From assembly GCA_047495785.1 (NCBI GenBank), contig JBLDXI010000020.1, positions 1,736,001 through 1,800,000 of the forward strand: 64,000 nucleotides of DNA. The letters are read 5' to 3'. This stretch comes from Lepidodermella squamata (Eukaryota > Gastrotricha). How positions within the stretch are numbered: position 1 is the first letter of the stretch; the number at the start of each line of letters is the position of its first letter. Of the stretch, positions 1 to 10,668 are shown in pieces. A program made the position numbers and the translations under genes. The notes beneath the pieces are model-generated. The model did no database searches, had not been told where the DNA came from, and saw only the letters and a program-made list of their open reading frames with translations.

Positions 1-2480
1 GAATTCACGCAATGCTGCGAATAGCGGCAATCGATTCGGCAAACGACCTAGTCGGCAAATTCTAGTCGCTGCTCGATCGACGGCTGAAAACGACAAAAGC
101 GCCGGGGGTAGTGCGAAAATTCGGAGTAAACAAATTTCCGTTGCCATAGCAACGAGTAAAAATTCGAACAGTGCCGATCGGAGGATCAGCGCTAGGTCGC
201 AGTCGTTTGACCATGTCGGCGTTAGTATGAGGCAGGCTACGCAGCGGCAATCAACCGCGCCTGTTGCGCCGCAGAATTCGACGTCGGCCGTTCGGCGATG
301 CTTATTCGGCACGGAATCGGCGAAAAATGACGCGATTTCAATGCTGAAGCCTGGCTTCACAACGCCGAGGAAACGCTCGGCCGCTGCTTTGACGTCAGTG
401 GCCGACACCCCGCCCATGGATGCGAAGAAGCAATACCGACTACCACCAACGACCCCGTTATCGAAAATCAACCATGAAAATCAGCAAAATGATGTGATGA
501 AGTCGCCGAGTTTTCCTAAGCCTGATTCATTGCCGTTTCGGGTTGTTACAACCCCGTTGAGGCAACTTCAATTGCAACAGGCGGTTATGAGATCGCCAAT
601 GGCGCCCGGTACGATTTTGGTGCCTCAGTCGCCGGATGACAGTAAAGCGGGTATTACCGCTCGTTCGTTCTATGCGAAGCAAAACGGACCGCCCCAATCG
701 GTTGTTCAGGCTACGAAAAAGAACCTGTTGTCGAGCGCGAATCGGAGAACGATGAGTAGCTACGACCTGAGCGCTGGTCCGTCAACTCAAGCTTCAAACA
801 ACGGTAAGTTGAAAGTATAGAAAATTCGAAAAGTCCGATGAAATTTCATATTTTTTTCATTGAATTCAAGGTGATTTGAGCAAAATTCAAATATCAGAAA
901 AATGTTGAAATCTGAGTGACTTGAAATTTTGATGTTTTGGGATTTTGGTAATGATGAAATATTTTGAATAAAAATTGACCTAAATTAGAAAATTAGATAT
1001 TCTCCCACGGCTGTGTCTTTTTTCATCTTGCCAAACATCTTTTTCTATCTAACCAAAATTTTGTTCTGGAAAATAATTTAATTGTTAAATCTAGTGTAAA
1101 TTCGCAATAAATCTTTTTTCATCTTGCCAACATGTTCATCAATATACTAAGTAAATTAAACACATTTTTAATCGGGCAATATTCCTTCCATGGTTTCCTT
1201 TCAATCTAACTCCTCGGAGATTTTCAGCGACCATTGGTAGTACGGCGGCCACGGTCTAAGACTACGCTCCACAACGCGACTATAACTGCGTCGTGCGGTA
1301 CCGGGCGGCCGTCCTATCCTTGGTCGATTCGAAGTTCCTAAAGAACAGGCCTAAATCAACGGATGGGCTTGGCTTGAGGAACCGAATCGTGAGATTGATT
1401 TTCTCGATTACCCTAAGCGTACTGGCCACTTTGGTGGTAGGCTATTAAAGATTTCGTTGTGAGACGCGTGGCCGCAAAAGAAAACAATTGAAACACGTGG
1501 CAAGATGAAAAAAGATGTTGGCAAGATACAAAACGACATTGGCAAGATGGAAAAAGATTTTTCGTATTTTTCACGCGAGAAAATGCTGGTTAGATGAATA
1601 AAGATGGAATTTTTCGGTTAGATAGAAAAAGATGTTTGGCAAGATGAAAAAGGATTTTGGCAAGATGAAAAAAGATTAACCCTCTCCCACAGTATGAAAC
1701 GAAAAATACCAATCCCATTATTACAGCGTGTCCCAGAAGTTGAGTAACTATTTTTCAATTTGCCAATTTTTTGTAGAAAATTCAATTAATTTGTTTGAAT
1801 TAATCCATCATTTATACACGAATTAACCGAAGAAATAAAAAATAAACCGGAGAAAACCCCGATGGTAACTGGTTCGGTAATTTTCGGTATTTTCCCCTGT
1901 TGGTCCAAATTTTTCCGCACTTGTTAACAAGGGACATGCTTGGTACTACTCTTGTGATTTTTTTTAATGTTTTCGAATTTATTTGGCCATGAGATGTGGC
2001 TTCGTCTCTCATTTTAGAGTTTCTGAACCATTTTCCGTGTATTTTCTTTCATTGTCCTTTGTCCTTTCAAATCGAATTGCCCTTTGTTACAGTAGTCTTA
2101 AATTCAAGCTAAATTTTTTAGTAATTTGAACCGTCCGCATTTCATCTGTTTTTTTTCTGCCAGATACCACGCATTTTTTGTTTGCCGAACTGCTGACTCA
2201 AAGTCCAAGCACCGGCATCACCGAATATTCAATCATGTACGGCTCGAAACCGAGCTCGGGCGGTTGTTTTCCGCCATCCGAAGCGGATATTTCACCGCGT
2301 TCGTGCCGCCTCCAGTCAACGTTGATGTCGCCTCGAGAAAAATCGATGGCGTCGCAGCAAATGCAATCAGTCATCATGGCATCGCCCGTTATCGAATCGC
2401 GATCTTCACGCCGACTTCAACACCAAAACAGCCTTCAACAATCGCCGTTCTCCGTAGCAGCCGGCTATACCTGCGAATAA
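1..2480 (+). CDS. Ser/Pro-rich low-complexity protein, 5' partial
   Basis: The reading frame is open from base 2 with no start in the window, so the gene begins upstream. Proposed exons are 2-803 and 2164-2480 (donor ACG|GTAAGT, acceptor TTTCTGCCAG, phase 1), giving about 373 residues ending GYTCE. The protein is rich in Ser, Gln, Pro and Arg, with no transmembrane segment or recognisable fold. It has many Ser-Pro and Thr-Pro sites (TTPRKR, MKSPSF, MRSPMAP, LMSPRE) and an RRCLFG segment that fits the R-x-L-F cyclin-docking pattern, so a proline-directed-kinase substrate is possible; that is inference. I do not recognise the family. The 1.36 kb intron is unusually long for this window because it holds two inverted-repeat elements. 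An AATAAA overlaps the stop region at 2476-2482. Confidence 0.7.
1003..1690. mobile_element. Long-terminal-inverted-repeat element, non-autonomous
   Basis: The left end (about 1003-1054) reads CTCCCAC...TTTTTTCATCTTGCC...TATCTAACC. The right end (about 1609-1690) is its reverse complement, with GGTTAGATAGAAAAAGATG and several copies of GGCAAGATGAAAAA. The arms are made of short direct repeats of a CATCTTGCCAA unit. The centre (about 1229-1450) is more GC-rich and has no long ORF. It sits inside the intron of the first gene. Superfamily is unknown because no transposase or clear target duplication is visible. Confidence 0.6.
1724..1943. mobile_element. TA-flanked MITE, degenerate copy
   Basis: It begins TA|CAGCGTGTCCCAGAAG and ends near GGGACATGCTTGGTA. 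The interior shares ACCGGAGAAAACC..GATGGTAACTGGTTCGGT with the better-preserved copy at 6939-7166. The right end has decayed. The TA flank suggests the Tc1/mariner type. Confidence 0.65.
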
Positions 2481-3107
2481 ATATTGAAAAAATGAAGTGA
2501 AAAAAATTGTTAAAAATTCATTTAAAATTTTATGTGTTGCTTTTTGGTTGCTATAAAATAAAAACGCGGAATACCAGGCTGTCCATTAAAATGGACCTGG
2601 AAAAATTAAGGAGGAGTATACCTCATAACGATATTATTGATTATATCGCAGTCTCGTGCCTTTGTTTCGTATAAAATACATAATAATATTATTATTATTC
2701 CTACTTTTGCTGTTAATTGTTCTTTGTTTTATTGTTTTGGTTTTACGCGGGAAAAAATAGCCCAACATTTGTTATATAATCTTATCTCTCGAAAGTAATG
2801 TATAATCTCGCCGCAGACGTGAGCAGCTTTTTGTCCCAAGCTATATTAAAATCGATTATTTCAGCATCTTATTGAAATACTTTAGGCCCAAGATTGTTAA
2901 TGATATCATATAATATCGAATAAGGAGGAATAATGAATAAAAATAAAATGGAAAAACCCCCATAAAAACCAAAATACAAGGCCTTTTTATGACTGAGCGT
3001 GGATAGGTCACATGGGAGTCAAGATGAGAGATTCAACCTAAATCTCGGAACGGAATATTCATCACATTTTTAGTATCGTTTCAACCAGAAAAAGCCGCTC
3101 TAGAAAA
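2481..3107. other. Intergenic, no gene seen
   Basis: AT-rich spacer between the first gene and the left secreted-protein cluster. It contains likely 3' UTR with AATAAA-like signals near 2555 and an ATAATATTATTATTATT tract near 2683-2700. No tRNA, coding exon or inverted-repeat element was recognised. Confidence 0.5.
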
Positions 3108-3510
3108 ATGTCTAGACTCGCAGACATGCTACTAGCAATGGCACTTTGCATGACTTTGCTGTTCGACTCGTTCGAATCGAGTTACGTTGTCGCTCGAATG
3201 AGAACGCAGAAGAACGCCAATTCTAACGTAAACAAGCGGAACGACGAAGACTGCGGCGAAAATCCGCTCGATCGCTTCAATTATTTTCAAGGTAGTATCA
3301 AAATATATGCCGCCATTAATATTTTATTCCTGAATTTTTGCATCAGAGGCGAATGACGATGACCTGCTGCGGACGCTGCAATTCTCCATGCCTGGGAATA
3401 TTTTCAAAAATTTGAAACTTCACTATCTCATGTATACGGCATGCACGACGCAAAAATCGGCCGAAAAGCGCCAGTTTCACCTACCGCTCTCGTACAATAA
3501 AGAGGATTGA
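3108..3510 (+). CDS. Secreted protein A, CG-x-[DN]-P cluster family
   Basis: Exons 3108-3291 and 3347-3510, phase-1 intron of 55 bp (CAAG|GTAGTA to GCATCAG|AGGC), about 115 residues. The N-terminus has a hydrophobic stretch (LLAMALCMTLLF) consistent with a signal peptide. The core motif DCGENPLDRF is followed by a helical second exon containing MYTACTTQ. The two Cys outside the signal match the two conserved Cys of genes B-F and may form a disulfide. The C-terminus (SYNKED) lacks the DY[IV] ending of C-F, so this is a divergent member. Function is unknown; it is the first of six tandem genes in the same orientation. Confidence 0.7.
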
Positions 3511-4041
3511 GTATTCCAGGACGTGACAAATTTAGCATTTAAATCTGATAAATATTGTTGCAATATAGACATTTCGCATCCGCTTTGAGTGTTAATTACG
3601 AAGAGGCGCCATTGGTAACATTACGATAAATAAAATCAGGTGTGTGGACATTACTTGTGGGTGTCTGGCGGGCTTTGTTATAGCCGTCGCGCTATTACGG
3701 CGATTAGCGCTTGAGGCGCGCCTTTCGCATATTTTTTTTTACGGCGCGCAAAAATTTGCGTGGGAGTTCGAATTCAACGGCGCGCGCGCCTACTCATCAA
3801 TACAAAGTGTACTTTTGCACAGATGAAAATGAAATTGCATCAAGTTTTTATTTCTCTTATGTTTGATTAATTTCTGTACCTAACCCCCGTAGAGCGAGGC
3901 AGGATATTAAATACAAAGATTGATTTTACAGCGCGCGCGCGCGCAGACCTTTGAAAGGAATTCGAATTGCGCACAGTTGCCTGCTTTTTAATTCCAATCG
4001 CTGAATAGCATTATCATTTTTTTCTACTCATCGCAATAGCT
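3511..4041. other. Intergenic with GC dinucleotide runs
   Basis: Spacer between genes A and B. A (GC)7 run lies at 3931-3944 and another GC-alternating stretch near 3777-3790, standing out in AT-rich DNA. Short GCGCGC runs recur elsewhere in the left half (4823, 11400-11420, 11758), so they may be a regional motif. No gene is supported. Confidence 0.5.
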
Positions 4042-4428
4042 ATGACAAGCACAGTGACATATTTGGCCCTCGCTGTTGTCGCCCTTGCGACGCTGTTCGA
4101 AGTTTCGAATGCGAGCTTCTCACTCGCCCTGTCGCGCAACAACCCGCGACCCCGCCGCGCCCAGTTCAAACGCCCGCCGCCTATGACCCAGGACGATTGC
4201 GGACCTAACCCGCTCAGCATTTTGACCATGTCTCCTGATGGCGATACGGATAACAACATTGATGGTAATATTTCACCCTAAATTATTTTACTTAATATCC
4301 TCCTTAAAAATTTAGTTGACGACGAAACTGCAATTGCGTTCGCGAAGGAATATTTGCCGAAGGATTTTTTCAACATTTTGGTCGCACGCTACGAATCGTA
4401 CCGCAATTGCTTGCTACGCACGATGTAA
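4042..4428 (+). CDS. Secreted protein B, CG-x-[DN]-P cluster family
   Basis: Exons 4042-4264 and 4316-4428, phase-1 intron of 51 bp (GATG|GTAATA to AAATTTAG|TTGAC), about 111 residues. The signal peptide is MTSTVTYLALAVVALATLF...SNA. A basic stretch RPRRAQFKRPPP could be a processing or linker region. The core reads DDCGPNPLSIL, where Pro replaces the acidic residue, and the second exon ends SYRNCLLRTM, which supplies the second conserved Cys. It is shorter than C-F and lacks the DY[IV] tail. The intron is at the same place and phase as in A, D and E, supporting common descent. Role unknown. Confidence 0.7.
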
Positions 4429-5006
4429 CGCTTTTTGTAACCTGATATCGTCGCTATTACTCTATCTCTCACCTGTGTATACCGCAAAAAATCTGGAATT
4501 TCTGTATGCAAAAATTTATGATTATATAATTTTAGGCGACTTTTTTCTAAATTATTCTAGAATACTATAAATATCTCGTCAATTTATTTTCTGATCTGGA
4601 GAAAAATAAAACTTGATCAAAACTCATTAGTAAAACTTCACGTTGTCATCTCAAAAAATTGAGGTAAAATGTAAATAAAAAACAGGTCAAAAATGCACTA
4701 ACGGTAACGCGATACTTGTTGACTTGTTAGTAAATTGTGACGCATCATATCTGCCCCGTGATAGTATCCACCAACGTCAAGTGGAATTTCGGCGAAAAAT
4801 TAGACAGAAATAACAATCAAGCAGCGCGCGCCCACATGGCCTGTCGTATCGTAATTCACGTGAAACTGTCTTAAGTGCTGATCAAGATCAAAGATAATAG
4901 CGATAAATACAACAAATTAAGAACGCATCATTTGGCCAATTACCGATCGACATTATATAAAGCGCTTCAACAGCGGTAGATCGGGAATCTAGTTCGCTCG
5001 ACAATA
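4429..5006. other. Intergenic: gene B 3' end and gene C promoter
   Basis: Spacer with AATAAA near 4603 for gene B and, at the other end, the TATA box of gene C. A GCGCGCGC run is at 4823-4830. No further gene is seen. Confidence 0.5.
4954..4962 (+). promoter_or_regulatory. TATA box of secreted protein gene C
   Basis: TATATAAAG lies 44 bases upstream of the ATG at 5007. The spacing would put transcription start about 15-20 bases before the ATG, so gene C probably has its own promoter. Confidence 0.6.
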
Positions 5007-5459
5007 ATGAATACGACTGCTATCTTTTTCGCCGCTATCGGAGTTACGGCTGTCAGACTTTCTGCTGGCGCTCAGAATTTCTCGAAGCCGGTTCCAATAC
5101 TCGCAAAACAACACCCTGTTCTTCAAAGAAAGTTGTCGCTTTTGGCCAACGCCGTGACGGCTCCAAATCGATGCGGTTTCGACCCTTTGGCGCATTTTCG
5201 GTTATTCCTAAAACTTCATCTTCTCCAAAACGCGGTAAACGCTCAATTCGAACAAATTCGAAGCGCTGATGATACGCAGGGTGCTCACAAACGCCGACGC
5301 CCCACTGCCCTACACCCGCTAGCTGTACGTGCTGCCGATAATAAGCCGCTCCATGCAAACAATGTCCTGAAGAAGGTCAAAAACATGGCTAGACACTTGG
5401 AGCTACGGCGTAGGAAATACCTCGACTGCATTTTCATGCTCGATTCTGACTACATATAG
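5007..5459 (+). CDS. Secreted protein C, CG-x-[DN]-P cluster family
   Basis: Single uninterrupted ORF of 150 residues starting at the ATG 44 bases after a TATA box. The N-terminus MNTTAIFFAAIGVTAVRLSA resembles a signal peptide. The core is NRCGFDPLAHFRLFLKL (about residues 53-69). The C-terminus RRRKYLDCIFMLDSDYI closely parallels gene F (RRRQFLNCMY..ADYI) and genes D and E. The linker between them (about residues 80-120) is longer and basic (HKRRRP). It lacks the intron found in A, B, D and E, as does F. No function can be assigned beyond a likely secreted two-Cys domain. Confidence 0.72.
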   Translation: MNTTAIFFAAIGVTAVRLSAGAQNFSKPVPILAKQHPVLQRKLSLLANAVTAPNRCGFDPLAHFRLFLKLHLLQNAVNAQFEQIRSADDTQGAHKRRRPTALHPLAVRAADNKPLHANNVLKKVKNMARHLELRRRKYLDCIFMLDSDYI

Positions 5460-6188
5460 GCTTGGAAAACACGACCAAACGGGGACATGCCGTGGTTTGT
5501 ATTGTTCACTTTCCGTGGTCGATTTTAGAAAGATTCTCGTACTCGAATTCTTACCCAAGTTTTTCAGCTTTGTATAATCTTTTTCATTATTTGTTCTGTA
5601 ATAAAAAATTGCTGTTACAAATTATTATTGGTCCAAGATAATGTTTTCATTTTTTATGATTGAAAATCGAAATCCGGTAATTATCTAGGACGCTTAGATT
5701 CGTCTCCTCTTAGATTCGACTTTTTTCCAACTTGAGCGAAGGCACTTATTCTAGTTATGTTACATGAATCGCTCTTTAAAATTCAGCGAATTGGGTTATT
5801 AAGTTATCACACCTTTTGGGTCAGATGCTCATCAAATTGAGCTGAAGAGTATATCTTTTCCTGAGAACCTTACAACCTTTAACCGAATTTTTGAACAAAA
5901 TGTCAAGATAAATTTATAGCTGCTGACTTAATCTTGTCAACTAGAGACAACTAGGCCACAGACTAATTGGGATATTTGCGGGAAATAAACGCATTTTGCC
6001 TGTATCGAATGTTGTAATTGAGGTGTGAGGATGCTAATTAACTCGCATTTCACTTTTTAATGACCTCAGTTATCCCTATCAGAACGAGGTCATGGCTGAT
6101 TGAACCGGGACTTCGATAACGAAAGCAGATAAAAATTTAATTGAAACTGCAGCTCAATTTTCGCAAATTTTGCACGTATCCTAGAAAA
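5460..6188. other. Intergenic, no gene seen
   Basis: AT-rich spacer between genes C and D. It contains an AATAAA-like 3' processing signal near 5599-5606 (TGTAATAAAAAA) and no obvious TATA box immediately before gene D. Confidence 0.45.
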
Positions 6189-6795
6189 ATGATCATTTTT
6201 CTGGAACTAATGTTGGGAATTTCTCTCGGATTTCCATTTTATTTACAAGAAAGTGGAAATAAAATACCGTTTAGAGGCAATTCGCGGCTAGAATCCTTGG
6301 ACTTGGCTAGATCTAATACTCGTACGGGGGAAAGTGGAAGCCGGGCGAAATCCCGAGCTCGAAGCTTGACGTCCGATAACCCTTACATTGTTCAATGTGG
6401 CGACGATCCAATGGCTAGGTTGAGCCAGTTTTTCGCGTTAGTTTTTCATCGAGGATACTACAAGATTCCGGACTATGATATGACCCCGGATCAACTTTTC
6501 CAGCACTTGAATCGATTCGACAAAAGTGGTAAGTGTAATAAAAAAAAAACGAAGACCCGACTTCATAAAACTTGAGGGAATTGACCTTAACTATTTTAAT
6601 TAGATCAGATAGTCTAATATATGGCTGTTCTTATTAGATGACCTGCTTTGCTGTTTTATGATTTCAGGCAGAGCGAGGCGATTGTTGGCAAGAATCGAAC
6701 AGCATGCGCCAGGCTTGAGCCACATCGTCGCGGTCAGGCATCGAATGTATGTCCAATGTGTCTACAAACTTTCACTGGATGCTGACTACGTGTAA
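6189..6795 (+). CDS. Secreted protein D, CG-x-[DN]-P cluster family
   Basis: Exons 6189-6528 and 6668-6795, phase-1 intron (AGTG|GTAAGT to ATTTCAG|GCAG), about 155 residues. I chose the ATG at 6189 because MIIFLELMLGISLGF gives a clean signal peptide; an in-frame reading extends upstream to 6141 but adds a basic leader. A basic Ser/Arg linker precedes the core VQCGDDPMARLSQFF. Exon 2 gives LLARIEQHAPGLSHIV and ends YVQCVYKLSLDADYV. This exon and that of gene E are equally long (128 bp) and strongly alike, so D and E are the closest pair. The domain looks like an all-helical, one-disulfide fold; function unknown. Confidence 0.78.
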
Positions 6796-8864
6796 CCCAA
6801 CGTTTCAACTCGCAAATAGCTCAGCTTCAGAATTATTTTACCTTGTAGGTCTGCCGTCGGTAATAGGGGATATAGCTTGAATTCGAAACCAGGCGTTGCT
6901 CTCGTCCCAAATTCATTGCACCAGCAGAACTTTTTCTACAGCGTGTCCCATAAGCTGCGCAACCATTATGTAACTTTGGAAAGGAAACTAATTTTTCTTC
7001 CATTCTTTATCCACGATTTAACCGAAGAAATTGAAAATTTACCGAAGAAAACCGTGAAAACTCTGAAGGTAACTGGTTCGGTGATTTTCGGTTTTTACAT
7101 GGTTGGATCAAATTTCTTCGAATTTTTTTTATCCCATTCACAAAAACTTACTTATGGGACACGCTGTATTTTATTATTGGGGCACTGTCTTTATTATAAT
7201 CAAATAAAAATAATAATTATCGAACCGGCAGCGAGGATTTTTAAATATGCCCAATAATTTTTTTTAGGATTTTTAAATGTGCTTATTCATTCAATATATG
7301 CAGCTTGGACAATCGCTACTAAACATCGTGAAAGTTTTAGTTCAAAGTGAATGTTTTTTTTAGGTTTATGTAGCTATCATTTTTGCCCATCAGGTGTATT
7401 GGTCATGTGCCAACTTGGCAGCTTCCCTCGCCCAGCTCAGATGAACTCATTAACTTATGACAAATGACAATAACTTTGAAATTTTCTGCTTATCATTAAA
7501 GTCCTTGAAATTCACTGATTCCATTAATCGGATAAAGCGATATAAAGCGATATCGGGGAAAACTTTGTTCATCCGACAACCAAAATCTGACTAAAACCCG
7601 CCGAATTGCTATTACAGTGAACAAGTGACAACTCTGATCGCCATGAATCTGTCACCATAAAATTCTGCCGGTTCAGGGGCCAAAATAGGGTGCATGAAAG
7701 GGGTATGCCCCTACAGAAAAATCGAACTCGGGAAAATCGAGAAAATCGATATATCAATGTCGGATGATTTTAGTCACATTTTTGGTTGTCGGATGAAAAA
7801 AGTCCGATATCAGCCCTGCAAACTGTATAACTATGACTCGTAAACTGAGCCCTCTGTAGCGCAACATGAGCGTCATAGGTAGACAGCTCGGTTCGGCATG
7901 ATATAATAGAAAATTGAGATTTTAAGAGTCAGAATTTTTTCTGCGGGCATGGAGCAAAGTCCACGGAAAAATGAATGCTCACACACACGCACAATGCACG
8001 CCGCCGATAAGCGCGAACTTGTCCCACTAGTAAACGGCCTTGGAACTCCAAGAATAAAGCTCAACTTTTGCGAATGGTTTCATCAGCCTGCCTAATGATG
8101 GAAAAAAAAATTGAAAATCCGAGCATTAAAAATGTGGGAGCCACATGCGGGATCGAACCCGCAAACCTTGTTTTCACGTGATAAAAAAACCATGTCAAAT
8201 AAAAGTATGAATCCTACATCGAAACGAATTGCGTCATTCGAAAGAGCGGGGTCGATTACCCCTCCTATAGCATCAGTGACAATTATAACTTTAATTTCGA
8301 TACTACGAGATTCTCAAATTTTGAAAAATACGCCTTTTCCATTTATATCTCGAAAATTCGTTTTGTGGACATAGTCGCACTAATATTCGCAATCTCAACA
8401 ACCGGGAAATTTAGGGGTGAAAGTATTCAGATCCATGAGACTTGTCAATTTTCAAGCCTCGTAATTTTTTGCTGAAATGAACAATTACTCGCAACTCGCA
8501 ACTGCACAACTGTAATTGAAAATGCCCGAGACTCTTGAAAAAAAATTAATAAAAATGTTTTGAACGCAGTATTCAAAGAGCAGGCCGCTGATGTCTAAAA
8601 TGGGCGCCTCACATGTGACCAGTTAAACGAGGCGTGAATTTAGAGGCCTCGCTATATAATGAATGTTAATATAGTGATCCAAGTGCTGTGAATGTCCGGC
8701 GTAGCTATCTCGATCCACCCACATAGTATAATGACGCCGCAAAGTCTATAGCGAGTGTCTGCAGACGGAATCCTGATAATCATTCCAATTTTCACTCAAA
8801 GTAAAGACTCATTATCCGAGGCTCCGCACATTTCAACAAAACGAAACACCGTCTAGGCACGATA
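6796..8864. other. Intergenic with one MITE; no gene seen
   Basis: Two kilobases between genes D and E. Apart from the MITE at 6939-7166, the only structure noticed is a tRNA-like T-arm on the minus strand near 8145-8165, which I could not extend to a tRNA. ORFs here are short and lack splice or signal-peptide support. Confidence 0.5.
6939..7166. mobile_element. TA-flanked MITE (Tc1/mariner type)
   Basis: The 228 bp element has terminal inverted repeats CAGCGTGTCCCATAAG at the left and the reverse complement CTTATGGGACACGCTG at the right, bordered on both sides by TA. The interior contains GGTAACTGGTTCGGTGATTT, shared with the decayed copy at 1724-1943. No transposase. Confidence 0.85.
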
Positions 8865-9487
8865 ATGTTAGGAACTTCAAGAAATTTTATACTTCTCCTC
8901 AGCCTCTTCTCGCCATTCATCGCTCAAGGATCAGCTCTTAATGAATTCAAGAGCCGAAATCATCACCCTCCTTCAACCAAGGCACACAACAAGCTAACTA
9001 ACAAAATTACCTCAGAGAACAGAGTCTTGGCGAAAACTTTACGAATCGGCGATTCCAGCGAAGGTAGATCGAAAGCCTGGGCTCAAATAGCCCGGCAACA
9101 CAGCCGATTCCGGCCATCGGAACCTGCTGATTTCAAAATTGCAGGCCTGATCAATCCTTACGGCAAGCGATGTGGCGATGATCCGATGGCAAGGATAGGC
9201 CTTGTTTTCGGCATTCTATCACACAGGCAATGGAACCCGCACAAATCAATGACACCCGTTGAACTATTTCAACACTTGACATTATTCATGAATAGTGGTA
9301 TATTATGATTAATTTAATTTCGGGAAAAAATCAATTATTTTTTCTTTTAAATGTCCTAGATTTGGCTAAGCAAATGCTGATACATATCGAGCGACAAGCG
9401 CCCGGGCTTAGCCAACTCGTCGCCAACAGACATCGGATGTTCATCGATTGCGTCTACAAATTGTCTATAGACCCTGATTATATTTGA
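8865..9487 (+). CDS. Secreted protein E, CG-x-[DN]-P cluster family
   Basis: Exons 8865-9297 and 9360-9487, phase-1 intron of 62 bp (AGTG|GTATAT to TGTCCTAG|ATTT), about 186 residues. The signal peptide is MLGTSRNFILLLSLFSPFIAQGSA. A long basic linker (about residues 25-100) has no recognisable repeats. The core KRCGDDPMARIGLVFGIL and MTPVELFQHL closely match gene D (MTPDQLFQHL). Exon 2 contains HIERQAPGLSQLVANRHRM and ends FIDCVYKLSIDPDYI. D and E are recent paralogues with the same intron position and exon-2 length. Function unknown; probably secreted, with one Cys-Cys bridge. Confidence 0.8.
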
Positions 9488-10125
9488 AAAATTCGCCACT
9501 TTCTTTGTTGAAAAAAAAATCGCAGTGATCGCATATATTTTTTCCTCAATTAAGTGTAAAAAATTAATATTAAAGCCGGACGTAATTTTCACTTTTTTCT
9601 TGAAGGTGAATGATGCATGAGTGACGGCGTTAGGTCATTGTAGGCGGTGATGATGGGCAATGTCTTTTTAGGAAGTAGCCGTCGTCGTTAAACAATATCA
9701 TCGCAGCTAGTCAAGTGAAAACAGGGACTTTGAAATGCCCATTCAGTTGTTAAAATCGAATTAGGACAGATTCCTATACATTTTCACCCTTGAGTGAATC
9801 GGTCAATCGGGTTGGAACGTGGTAATTGGTAAATCTTTGATCCAGGCCAAGTCAGTGATTTTTTTGCGTATTTATTGAGCGCATTTATACCGCCGATTTT
9901 TTTCTCACAATTATTGGATGCGTCATTTTCACTTGACTAAGCCGATCGCTTTATTAATAAAGTTAGTTAGGTATAATTATATAGGGCGAAAGAACGGAGG
10001 ACCACGCAAAATTATCCCGAGTTCTAATATAAGAGTATGCAATGAATAATAGATGGGCGTTTGAAATTTTTTATTTATTTTTTAATTGCTATTTAATATA
10101 GTGGGCCCTTTTTTATTGTGACAAA
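9488..10125. other. Intergenic, no gene seen
   Basis: Spacer between genes E and F, AT-rich and without recognisable repeats. Short ORFs on the minus strand overlap exon 2 of gene E and lack coding support. Confidence 0.45.
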
Positions 10126-10668
10126 ATGAAGCCGGTCCTATTGACACTATTGGCCCTCGAGATGGCAGTTCTATGCAGTGCTTCGACGCGGCAGAAGGTA
10201 TTGACTGAACAACGGCTTCGAAACAATCACAAAATCGATCAAAACAGAGCAACAGTTCAGTTGCTGAATCGGCTGATGAAGGAGAAGCCAACAACACCGC
10301 CAGTTGTAACAACCCCGGCCCCAATTATTTTCGAAAATTCGCGATCGACCACTACTACAACCCCGCCACCGGTTACAACGGGTTTTTTCGTCCCAGAGGC
10401 GAAATACATCAGCCGACCGGGACATTTGTGTGGCGACGACCCAGTCGCTCGGCTTTGGGTGTTCCTTCTATTAGCCGCGAACAAACTCGGCGAGTTACCG
10501 ATGACGAACGGCCGCGTTGAAATGAACGAAGATACGATAAGTAAACTGATAACGAGCCTTCAGAAGGACAATCCATCTATGGCCATGGCTTTAACCATCC
10601 GCCGGCGCCAGTTTCTCAACTGCATGTACACCCAGGCTGTGGCTGCTGATTACATCAAGCGACGATAA
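10126..10668 (+). CDS. Secreted protein F, CG-x-[DN]-P family with Thr/Pro linker
   Basis: Single-exon ORF of 180 residues. The signal peptide is MKPVLLTLLALEMAVLCSAS. Residues about 50-85 form a Thr/Pro linker (TTPPVVTTPAP, TTTTTPPPVTT) that could carry O-glycans. The core is LCGDDPVARLWVFLLLAANK. The C-terminus is RRRQFLNCMYTQAVAADYIKRR, with the second conserved Cys and the DYI signature followed by KRR. The intron of A, B, D and E is missing, as in C. It is the last member of the cluster and lies 1.3 kb before the PAL gene. Role unknown. Confidence 0.78.
   Translation: MKPVLLTLLALEMAVLCSASTRQKVLTEQRLRNNHKIDQNRATVQLLNRLMKEKPTTPPVVTTPAPIIFENSRSTTTTTPPPVTTGFFVPEAKYISRPGHLCGDDPVARLWVFLLLAANKLGELPMTNGRVEMNEDTISKLITSLQKDNPSMAMALTIRRRQFLNCMYTQAVAADYIKRR

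Noticed and set aside
8132-8200. tRNA-like T-arm (minus strand GCGGGTTCGATCCCGC)
   Set aside because: The T-arm and loop are good, but I could not pair an acceptor stem, D-arm or anticodon arm at correct distances. Probably a tRNA relic or SINE piece.
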